Below are positions 21,676-32,600 of a stretch of 64,000 nt of DNA, piece by piece. This DNA comes from Symbiodinium natans (taxonomy: Eukaryota; Sar; Dinophyceae; Suessiales; Symbiodiniaceae). Every line of letters starts with the position of its first letter. The stretch's first letter is position 1. The stretch spans positions 310,001-374,000 of the forward strand of contig CAJNDS010000791.1 of assembly GCA_905221605.1 (NCBI GenBank), read 5' to 3'. Under the pieces are notes generated by a model that was not told the DNA's origin, made no database searches, and was given only the letters and a program-made list of their open reading frames with translations. The position numbers and the translations under genes are program-made.

Positions 21676-24630
21676 GGTGGCCCTGCACTGTGCCACTGTT
21701 TGCCCTTCGAAAGCCTTGAAATCTTGTGCCTTGCAGCATGCTTTTGCGCGTGCATGTTTTCTTGAGGAGGGGTGGACAGCAAACCTAGAAGTACCGGCAG
21801 AGACGGCACGGAAAGAGTTCACCTCAAGAACACATAAGCAGACACGCACGAACAGAAAGGGTCAGAACAGGGACGACTGTTCTCTCAAACCTGACAAGTG
21901 TCCGAAACACCCAATCGGAGTCCAACAGGAAACATCCAGACGAAATCCCAGCAACAGGAAGAGGCTCCCAGACGCCCAGATGCAGCATGATGCAAATCCC
22001 ACCAGAAGATGTGTGTTCCCTCAAGCCGAGGCTATGGATCTTTACAAGCCAAGAAAGACCCCTGAACCCAAGCTGTAAAAGCATAAGCCCATCAAAGCAG
22101 TGTGTTGACTTGGTCGACATGTGTGTGGCGTCTTTGGACATGTTCACGAGGTTCAGGGTATGGCGGGTATGATCAGTTGTGGTGGCCCTGTGCTTTTGCC
22201 GGTAGCGTGCCAAGGGGACTGTTGAATTGAGTCCCGCGTCACGTTGTGCGCGTGCATTGCTTGAAGAGGCGTGCTCCCCATCAAGATATAACTTCATGCT
22301 TCCAGATAGGAAGCCTTGGAAAGTTGTGACTCACTGCAAGACACACTGAAGAGCACGGCACTGCCCTCCTAGTGCAGCTTCCCGGCTTGGCAGGTGTTGT
22401 GATTCTGGTCGTGCTGATCTAGCAGATTGTTTGATCTCCCGTAGCTGTCGCAAGCAAGAGGCTGGACGCGCATGCGAGGAATGTAAAACAGACAGCTTCG
22501 CGATGCCCTTGAGTCAATTGGAAGCTTGCAGTACGGATTCAGAAACCAGGCTTTGTTATTCATGTGCCCCATCCGAAGCCCCAAGACCCTCAAAAGCCTA
22601 GAGCCCGAAATCCGAAGCGCCAAAACGTACAAACCCCTGATGGTTTCCTTACATAGAAGGTTGAAGCATGGTGGCCAACTTCGATCCCCAGCGCAAGCAC
22701 TTGTGCTTCCCGCCCTAAGCATCCTAACTTCAGTTCATCGGCATTTAGGGTTCAGGATTTTAAGACTTGGCACAGGGTTTAGGGCCTCCCATCCTGTTGG
22801 CAGCATTGAAGTCCCAAAGTCTGAGCCTCGAAGGCGGAGCCTGACCCAAGAGCTAGTCCCACGTTGGCAGGGGATTTGCAGTTTTTGTCTGCCTCACACC
22901 CCCCCAAGTCATAGCTTCTGACAGTAAGAAGTTTAGGATGACTGACGGGCTTAGTTCTCTGTCGCGAATGCCAGCATTTCTCGCTCTCTCCCTCTCGCTC
23001 TGTCTCACTCTCTGGTTGCTTGTTCATTTGCTCTCATCCAGGAGTACCGGTGACCACAACGTCGACGTGGGCACCTCCTCTGCGTCGTCCACGAGGCTAC
23101 CGCCTCAGACCCTCTAAGACTCACAGCGTATTGGGTGAAGGGACTCACAGTGTTCAGGGATCATGCAACCTGAAGAATCAGACCTTGTCCAGAAAAAGAT
23201 ATTAAGACGCCAAGCCGTCCTTCGCGAAGATTGCCTCCCAGACTGCTGCAACCGAAACTTGGACGCCCCCCTGCCCTTGAGCCTTGAGAACCCCCAAGCC
23301 CTAAACCCTAAACCCTGAACCCTATGAACTCTAAACCCAGTGGGATCCCGAAAGTTCCTTGCGAGGCCACCAACTCCGCGTGCAGAGGCGAACGGAGCCG
23401 AGGCCGGGACCCCCCAATCGTTCCAAAATTGTTTTGGGTTTAGGGTTTTCGGCTTTAGGGTTTAGGGTTTACATCCCTAAATCCTCAACCTGGACCGCAA
23501 GGGTTTCGCAGGTCGTGCAGACTATCATTTCGGTGACAGCCTTGTTTCGGACAGGAACGTTTCTGTGATGAAGTGGTTTGCAATAGCTGTTGGCACGGCC
23601 CGTTTGCCACAGAGTCTTGAAGCTCTTCAGCAACCGATCGCGTGCCATCATTTCGCAATCGTTCATCATACGCAGAGTTCCGACATTACGACTGAGAAGC
23701 CCAAGTTCCAATGCAGAACATGCCTAATGCAGAGCCAAAGCCAAAAGCCCCATAAATCAATTGAACACCGCCGTGCCTTCTTGACGTGCCACGCAAGAAT
23801 CCGAAGCGCAAAAGGTTTAGCTTCAGGGATAGATTGTGCTGGCGCAGAATTCATGAACCCTGGCATCATTTTTACACCTTGAACTCAGATTGCCTTGTTT
23901 GTTCCGTTCAAACCTCGGCAGGCAGCCTCTGAATTTTCCAAGACCTTCAAGTGTGACGATGAGGGAGCCGCATATCCCCTGATCCCGGCTGTTGGCAGGA
24001 TCGCGGGGCGGATGCACAGGAGGACTCTTGCAGAATCTCGGGGGTTTCTGCATAGGGCCCCGATCTCTGCCCTGAACGGGGAGACGCAGTGGACTGGAGA
24101 GACTTCCGGGTGCAGAGTGCAGTTGAGCCATCGCGCCGGCACGAAAGTAGTCCACGCACCTGCCCATCTCCCGGTGCCCCTTGGTCAATATCCATTACCC
24201 CGCATCATGCAACCATACTCCCTTCCCCTGTGCATTGTGCTTCCCTTTGTCAAATAGGATAAACACCTGGTACAAGCCGAAGCTAAATGAATCCCTTTAA
24301 AAGCCGCCGCGAAAAGGACGGGGAGAGCGTTTTGGGTTGCAAGGCCCGGCCTTCGTGGAGGCTCGGTTGAGGGCTCAGGGGCCTTCAATACCTTAATATA
24401 CTAGCACCCCCCTCCCCCCGGCCCCCGAAGTTTCAGGGTTTGGGGATGTTTGGGGTATATAGGAACTAGTTAGGGCTTTAGGGCCTTAAGGCTTCGCAAG
24501 GGTGCAGGGCTTCACAGGGTTGAGGGTTTAGGGCTTCTTGGCCTTGAGCTTCCCAAACCCTCACCTTCCCAATTTTCCTTAGATACCCCCGAAATATCCC
24601 CAAATGCAATTGTGCACCATGCGCTTCCGT
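21676..24630. other. Ambiguous region with long overlapping ORFs
   Basis: Open stretches of 70-157 codons occur on both strands (minus 21824-22297; plus 22526-22921; minus 23469-23711 containing TLRMMNDCEMMARDRLLKSF; plus 23895-24257 containing FKCDDEGAAYPLIPAVGRIA) and overlap each other, so coding frame cannot be decided. A likely C-terminal exon starts at 23041 after a long pyrimidine tract ending CATCCAG and reads RSTGDHNVDVGTSSASS to a stop at 23120. TTTAGGG-like tracts lie at 23287-23337 and 23435-23475, in opposite orientations. Confidence 0.35.
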
Positions 24631-24638
24631 TTTTTCAG

Positions 24639-24774
24639 GTCGACCTCCCCCTTCTGCGGCGCCGACGGCGATGACGAAGGTGCAGCGCGTTGTCTCTTGC
24701 TTTGTGTGCTCCATTTGCCATTCGGTTCTTCCCAGGGAATGTGTGTCTTGGCGTTGCGTGTTTGGGGCATGCAG
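24639..24774 (+). CDS. Cys-rich exon, function unknown
   Basis: Bounded by a strong acceptor (TTTTTTCAG) and a GT donor after GCATGCAG; phases 1 and 2 fit the 44 codons. Reads TAMTKVQRVVSCFVCSICHS, then VLPRECVSWRCVFGAC. The six cysteines in CxxCxxC-type spacing could bind zinc, but this is inference. No partner exon resolved. Confidence 0.45.
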
Positions 24775-25047
24775 GTTCCCCCAAGTCCCTACATGCAGTC
24801 ATACAAAGTCCTAAACTCCTAAACTCACTCTGTTACCAAGGCTTTGGCGTCTCGAGTTGTCTGTTGGCCGAGCCAAGAATCAGAAGTCTTCGGAGTTCCT
24901 CACAACATCTCCACTCCTTTTCCTATCCACGGGCCAGGGTTTCGAGCTGAGGGCTTAAGGATGCTTATTAGCGATGGTGGGGTAGCATTTGGGATTCAGA
25001 TGGCTTGAGGATGATAACCGTAATTAAATCCTTCAACCTAACACAAG

Positions 25048-25146
25048 ATGCCTGGATGTGCGGACTGTGCGGAAGGAGCCGACAACATGGATGTCGCGAG
25101 GAACAACTCTCAAGCAATGCTGAAGAGGTGCCTCCATGTGCTGGAA
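25048..25146 (+). CDS. Possible exon, function unknown
   Basis: Open plus reading after ACACAAG beginning MPGCADCAEGADNMDVARNN and continuing SQAMLKRCLHVLE to a GT donor (GTTAAT). The minus strand is also open over this span (72 codons), so the strand is uncertain. Confidence 0.35.
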
Positions 25147-26181
25147 GTTAATAGTCATTAAGCCCACCCCAGCACTGACCGCCACCCACTGGGGAGTCTT
25201 CACAAGGCCTTGCACAACAATGGTGGTGTTGCAATACCCAGAAGTCATAAGAACAGCAACCAGTCACAATGAAGTGACAAATTAGCGTATGATTATGGGT
25301 GATGATTCTGATGGTTTCCCCCCGAACTTGTGTGGACCCCAGGAATTAGGTTTCAGGAGACGCACAGTCCTTCTGCTTCCCGAGCATGATTTTGACAAAA
25401 GCTGAACCGCGGAACGGCGGGGCAGAGTCCAAAGTTTTCAGGGCAGAGTCCAAAGTCAGAGTCCAAAGTTTTCGGGTGTGGAGCACGCGAAGTTTGGGTT
25501 AAGAATTTGGGTTTCAGGGGTTCCAGGGTTCTAGGGTTTTAGGTCGAGTTGTACGGTTCTAGGGTTTAGAGTTTGGTCTTGCGCCGTCCTGGCTCATCCA
25601 AACCCCTAGAATCTAGACTCCCCAAATGTCTTCCCCAGCCCCCCCAACCCCCCAATAAATAATAACGATGGCAAGAGAGCATGAGAGTGAATTCCCTCAC
25701 ATAGAACCAGGCTCGCAGCTTTGCGAAGGCTCGCGCTGGGGTGTAGCACGGTGTGCTGCAGGTTCAGGATGCTTGGATGTCAAGTTGCTTTGTTTTTCTT
25801 TGGTTGCGCACCTCTCTGTGGGCAAGATTTCGAGAGGGCATTTGCTATTCTATTCTTATTACCATTGTTATTTTGAAGTTTCTTCTATTACGATAAGTAG
25901 TAATCGACAAGCAAGTACATGTCTACGGGCACGGGATCTCAAAGCCAAAAACCATTCGGCCCAAATGCCAAAATCCCCATGAATCCCACCGTTTTCCAGG
26001 GCTCTCGAGACGCCGCGAACCCGGTGAGGAGGTTGAGTTTAGGGTTCTTCAGAGTGTTGGGTAAGCCTTCCGGTTTTATGGTCATTTTACATACGTATTG
26101 AGCCTCCTGGGGTTTAGGGCCTGTTTGGTCTGGGCCTTTTTTGGAGGACCAGGTGTTCAGGGCTGCCGGAGGCTTCAGGGC
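25147..26181. other. Spacer with telomere-like words and a hydrophobic ORF
   Basis: TTTAGGG-like words cluster at 25493-25575. A plus reading at about 25765-25890 is hydrophobic (FVFLWLRTSLWARFREGI) and follows a CTGCAG acceptor; it may be a membrane exon or an AT-rich coincidence. Two copies of GGGCAGAGTCCAAAGT lie side by side near 25420-25460. Confidence 0.3.
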
Positions 26182-26376
26182 TTCGCAATGTGGCGATGCG
26201 TGGCATGGCGTTTCAGGGACACTTTGCGCTTTGAATGTACATAGAAGGGTACCGCTTGTGTGTTAGGCGAAGGGTGGTATAGACGGTTGCGCCATCCTCG
26301 CAAGCCAGCATCCAACAGCTTGCAGGTTGCGGCATCTCTGTGTGTAATAAAGTGCAAGGCGTACATCATGGCACTC
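26182..26376 (-). CDS. Minus-strand exon, function unknown
   Basis: The minus frame starts after CCTAG (AG|G) and ends at a GC donor. Its 64 whole codons read SAMMYALHFITHRDAATCKL, then LDAGLRGWRNRLYHPSPN, then PFYVHSKRKVSLKRHATHRH. Plus-strand frames over it are stopped. The composition is basic and His-rich near the end. It lies about 280 bp upstream of the sugar-transporter start on the opposite strand. Function unrecognised. Confidence 0.5.
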
Positions 26377-26653
26377 CTAGGACGAACGCGAAGGTAGGTA
26401 GGGCAGGACATGCAGGCACAGCAAGCGGTGGCCGCAAGCGAAGCGGCAGTGGGTCGGGGGGTCGCTGCTGCTAGTTACACTCCATGTCGGTTCAGAAGTA
26501 TCCACTAGTACATGTAGGCACGTGCTTCGAGCAAGCAGAATCTGAAAGTCAGAAGCCTTAAGGCCCCTGTCCTTGCTTTTCAAACCTCGCCAACACCAAG
26601 CATACCTAGTTTAGTGCTTAGGCGTTTAGCGGTTTAGGCTTCTGGGTTGCTAC

Positions 26654-29600
26654 ATGGCTTTCGGCTGGGTGGCCGCTGCATCGGTGCTGTCGTCACTGGG
26701 AGCCTTTCTCTTCGGCTTGGACATCGGCATCTTTTCCGCAAGGATGTGGGCATAAGTTTGGGGTGTACAGCCGACGGGGAAGACGGCTGGTACCCTTGCT
26801 TTCATACTTTAGTTAAGTTCTTGAAGAAGCAAAAAGGGGCACCATTTTTGTTCCAACGTTATTAGGGTCTCCTTTATCATGTGATCCCTGTGGTCTAGTG
26901 CTGTGGGTGAGGGCTCAGGGATGTCATCTGATGTCAAGGCCCGTTCAGCACTTAAACTTAACTAGGAAGACTTGGGCTGCTCTCGCAGCATCGAGCCACC
27001 CGCAAAGTAGAGCACACCGTATCGCCACTGAACGCCTCTGACAAAAGAGCAACACAGCGAACTCCCCCCCGTGCGATCTTGATCCCTGAAGACCGAACTC
27101 CGAAGTGAAGTGCCCTAAACCCTCAACCGAGGGTACATCGCACCCATCCTGGAGTGTGTCTGAGAAAGCACTTCAGCACGCCCACGTCTGGGGGTTGACC
27201 AAGTTGCGAGTGCGTACACTGTCAATTCTTGAGATGCCGATGGCCTCACGGTCAACCAAATGCGAATGTTGAGCTACTCATCTCGCACCTCGATGGAGAC
27301 TTGCCGTTAAATCTGGCTGTTTGTTAACCACGACTCACACTGCACTCAAGCCTAGGATGAGACGGAACTCTCCCAAGATCCCTGCTGTTGCCGCGAATCC
27401 CCTTCACCCCAAACCTCACGCAGGCCGACAACTTGCCCCAAACCCCGCCCGAAAAACCTGTTTCCGAAATACATCACTCATTCGCTGATTGTTGGACCCC
27501 CTCTTCACAAGGCAATTCCTTCAAGAGAGATGTGGCCAGATTGGAGAATTGGTCGGACCCACAGGCTTGCATGAACCCTCGACCCGAAAACGGTGCGCTT
27601 TCCATGCGGGATTCACAGGGTCTATCATCTTCTGAGGGTGCGCTGACCCTGGGCCGTGTGAAGAAGCCAAATTCTAACACCATACATGGACACAATCAAT
27701 TCTTACAAGTGGAACCTTATTATCAGGGCACCCTAAGCAAGACCATAGCTTAACTGGTCATGGCCGGCCCCCCCCCCAACAAATCCCAACACCCCAACCC
27801 TCAACCTGACCCTAAATCCAAGCCTCCTTCGCAGTCGAAGATCCCGAGTGAGACTGCCGGCTTCATCGTCGGGGTCTTCTCGATTGGATGCATTTGTGCG
27901 ACTGGGGCGGCCCTGGGCTTGGGGGGGGTTTCGGGCTTCGAGGCTGGGCTTCTGATGCTACGACCACTTCAGGGTTAGGGCCCCAAATGGAGGGGGTCCC
28001 CTTGAGACAGAGATAGACCCCAAGATAGGCTTGTCCATAGTAGCATAGAAAGCTCTCAACACGGGTACCCCTGTCTTGGGAAACCCCCACATATCGTTCG
28101 AGAGTTTTCCTAGGCCTGGGGAACCCTTAGCTAAACATGATGTTCATGCCGCCTGTAGCAGCAGAGGGAGCACGCAACGTAAGCGGCGCACCCGAAACCC
28201 TGCGTGCACCACGCAAAGCCCGAGCCCTGAACCGGCGTTCCAGAGTTGTCGGTTGTCGAGCTTTGCTTTGCGAAACCCTGGGCCCTAGCCCTTGCAGTCC
28301 CAACGAAACCAGCAGACAGAGTCAGGTGTCTTTCCCGCCAGTCAGCAGCTACTTCCTGGATGTATGGGGACGGCCGCTTAGTCGCAATCTGCCTTGGGCT
28401 CTGCCATGGGAGGTGAGGCATGGACTTAGGACCACGTTAGTAGATGACACTTGGTCCCCCATGGACCCCTTAATGGCTTACAGTGGAAACCTGTAGAATC
28501 TCCAGAAGCATATACCTCCATTGCCCTTACATATGTCTCGCACATTCAGCGTCACTGCTTTTGCTGCTAAAGAGAGAAAGAGATCGAGGTAGGTTATTTG
28601 GCGTGCCTGAACCTAATCAACCTCTATACCTTGTGATTTGATGCCCTTCAGCCCTGACCTGCCTTTTTCGAATTTGCATGTACCAGCATCTGACTGTCAA
28701 GATCCAACTCGAGAGCCAAAGGAAGGGATCCATTCTCCTTGGAAGCTTGATCTTTCTGGCTGGCTGCTGGGTCCAAGTGCGCCACGGGCTAAGATCTGAA
28801 AAGTTTGGCTCTGCGGGACTCATTTAGGTTAACGGGCAAGTTTGCGGTCTTGATCTTGTGCGTTCAGGACTAGCATTCTGCGCAAATTCGTTGAACACAC
28901 CAACCGCACATGGAGGCTTAATTGTGGACCATGATTGAGACATTTGAATGGCCGTTTTCGCCCCCCCCCCCCCCCCCGCGGGCAAATTGGAGGGGCTTAG
29001 GATTCCGGGAGTTGAAGACGCTCCGCCGCTCCGCCTTGCGCGATGGTCGTGGTCCGTGTCACGGGCTTGGATGGGACCGTCCTTTTCGGCCCAGAAGATA
29101 TCTCCGGAACGGCGGCGGAAATCCGGCTGCGGCTCCTGGCCAAGTCGACGGAAGACTCCGCCAAAATCTGCCTGCTACACCAGCATAAGGAGCCTGTTAA
29201 TGATTGTTAAGTGGTTCTGCAAGTGCCTTCAGATGATGCATGCAGTTTTCAACCAGAGGAGCTGCGCCGCGATAGCCTCCTGGAGCTCATCGCGTCTGGT
29301 GCCGGTGACCCTCCGATTCTGGAGCTCACCGCCGTCCGAAAGCCGAGCGCGCGCCTAGAGCTACCTGCACGCACTCATCCCCTGCAACCTGTTGATACTG
29401 ACTGCGCTCATGCATGCATACCGAATTGATATGAGCAGTGTCCATGCAGTTACTTTCCTGTTGCTGGCGCAGGCTTGCACAACTGGCGGAGCTTGCGCGC
29501 GAGAATGCGAAGAAGCGCGAGGAGAGGGAGGCCAAGCGCATCAGGCCCTCCGACAAGCAGCAGATGCAGGAGCAGAAGGAACACGACATTCAGGAGTACA

Positions 29601-32600
29601 AAGATGCCGTGGAAACCCGGCCCGACAGTGCACAACATAGCACTGTGCTCCGGGTAGCCACCAGGTTCTTTGTGACCCAAAACTCTGGAATCCACAGCCA
29701 GCGTATCCCCTCTCTTGATTCATGGAACCCCCATAGCCAAGCCGAATTCCACTTCAAGCCCCCACTACATGAAAGCTCAGAAGTAAGGAAGACTTGGTCC
29801 AACAGCTTGGGGAAGAAGCCTTGCACAAATGCCGCACCCGCGCCAGGCAAAGCCCCTTCAGTGCGAAGTTGCGCTTAGATGTGTCGCGCATTCTTTTCTT
29901 CCGTTTGAGCACGGTTTTGCATTGCTTCTGAAGCTTCTGCCGACTTTCGGAAATCAGACAACCCCAAAAGAGTGGACTTTTCAGCTATTTCATTCGGATC
30001 CATGCGGGCGTGTGTTTGAGGGTGAGCTCATCCCTTAGACCAGCCTCCGCAAATCCTGAGCCCTAAAGGCAAGGCCACAACGACACGGAGTTCGACTTTC
30101 AAGGCAGCCTGCAGGCCTACGAATTCGGCGCCAAGATGCCTGCTGACTGAGAGCCACAGCCTGACTGACTACTTCAGTTTAGAGTTGCCGGTTTCGGGTT
30201 TTAGTATCGGAGGATGGGGTTTCGGGTTTTTGGAACCCGAAAACGAAACACTGAAAGTCCAAACCCTAAAACTCCAAAGCCCAGGTTCTTTCGTTTTCCC
30301 AGAGACCTCCGAAGTGATCCGGCCATGCGCGGCTATTATCTCTCTGCTGCAGAACCGGACACCCTGGCTTCTTGGTGGCCTCAGGGGGTTTAGGTGGGTG
30401 TTCGGCTTTGATGGCTTTGGATGGGTTTAGATGGGTTTAGGGGCTTGCCGACTTTATGTGCTTAGGGTTTAGGAGCTCACCTTGTCGTGTACCAGAAGCT
30501 CTTGACCCACATACTCACAATGCCCCCCAGCAATGGCTGACTGCTCCTAGAACACATTCACTATATTTCTCATGAAGCCCCCAAGTCCCAAATCTCCTGC
30601 CCCCGCATCCGCTCCCATTTCAAGGAGTGCCCGGACAACATCCGAGTCGATATGTTCTCGTCTCCCGCCGGCCGCAAGTTCTTGCAGGAGCCGGGATTTT
30701 TCGGGCTGGGGTGCGGGATTTTCGGGTTGAGGCTGGGACTGGAGCTTGCAAATCCTCACAATCCCAGACCCTAAAGCCCGAGTGAGGTAAGCAAACCTTG
30801 TAAGAGGAGTTCCGGACTGGACTCGTGGAGCACCTACGAGGGATGGACCTCATGGCCGAGCCTCATAAGCACAGCATCCATGCGATCGTGATCTCCTGGA
30901 AGGAAGATGGGGCCGCCTGAGGGTCTCAAAGCCAGACTGGCGGGTTTAGGCTTTAGGATTCAACCACTATATGTGCGCCAACACCGAGGACCCCTTCAAT
31001 GAAACCCTAGAAACTATGTACAAAATAAGCCCCCTTGCAGACCTCCTCACCCTCAGCCTTGACCCCATCAACGTTTTGGGCTTATATAGGGCCTCTAGGT
31101 TTAGAGTTTAGGGGTGGGTTATAGGAGTGTAGGGGCAGGCTTTTGCAGATGGATCCAGGCGCTTGCGCGGGCGTCAAAATGTGCGGTTTTGGTGGGACAA
31201 ATGGCTGGCGGGCACAGAGGGAAGCAGCCCCCGAGCAACTCAAGACCTGAAGCTGTTTGGGCCCTTGGCTTCGAGCCTCGGAGGCTCTCCTATGTTTGCA
31301 GGGCTGGGCTGGGACTGTGGGAGTCCTCAAGCCCTAGAGCCCAAAGCCGAATGCGAAAGTCTTGTAGACTCCAACGCCCGACATGTGGTTTAGCTTAGGG
31401 CTTAGGGGCTTCGGAATCTCATCCCGCGAGCCCAGATCAGCCTTTTCAGGAAATTTGCTTGCAGCGAGACCCTCACCAGGGCACCTTAAATGGCAGAGAG
31501 CCTAAAAGGGCCCATGCGTTTGGTCAATGGGTTTATAGCCTGTTGCAAAGGTTTGTGCTTCTCTTTGCTCGACACGCGGCGACTTCTTTTCCAGGAGCCC
31601 TCCCTTCATACCGCGGGCGCAACCTCCGCCCTAAACCCTCAACCAGAAGGCCTAAGAAGGTGTAAGCCTAAGCCAGAGGGCCACCATCCCCATAAGCCCG
31701 GCTAAGCCACGCCCGAAGACGCTCCGCCGCTCCGCCTTGCGCGATGGTCGTGGTCCGTGTCACGGGCTTGGATGGGACCGTCCTTTTCGGCCCAGAAGAT
31801 ATCTCCGGAACGGCGGCGGAAATCCGGCCGCGGCTCCTGGCCAAGTCGACGGAAGACTCCGCCAAAATCTGCCTGCTACACCAGCATAAGGAGCCTGTTG
31901 ATGATTTTTAAGTGGTTCTGCAAGTGGCTTCAGATGATGCATGCAGTTTTCAACCAGAGGAGCTGCACCGCGATAGCCTCCTGGAGCTCATCGCGTCTGG
32001 TGCCGGTGACCCTCCGATTCTGGAGCTCACCGCCGTCCGAAAGCCGAGTGCGCGCCTGGAGCTACCTGCACGCACTCATCTCCTGCAACCTGTTGATACT
32101 GACTGCGCTCATGCATGCATACCGAATTGATATGAGCAGTGTCCATGCAATTACTTTCCTGTTGCTGGCGCAGGCTTGCACAACTGGCGGAGCTTGCGCG
32201 CGAGAATGCGAAGAAGCGCGAGGAGAGGGAGGCCAAGCGCATCAGGCCCTCCGACAAGCAGCAGATGCAGGAGCAGAAGGAACGCGACATTCAGGAGTAC
32301 AAAGATGCCGTGGAAACCCGGCCCGACAGCACAACATAGCACTGTGCTCCGGGTAGCCACCAGGTTCTTTGTGACCCAAAACTCTGGAATCCACAGCCAG
32401 CGTATCCCCTCTCTTGCTAGAATCTCCCATAGCCAAGCCGAAGTACACCCCAAGCCCTCTGACGTCAAAGCTCGGCAGTAAGGAAGACTTGGTCCAACAG
32501 CTTGGGGAGGAAGCTTTGCAAAAATGCCGCACCCGTGCCAGGCAAAGCAAATTCAGTGTGAAGTTGTGCGTAGATGTGTACGGATGGCAGAGACGCTGAC

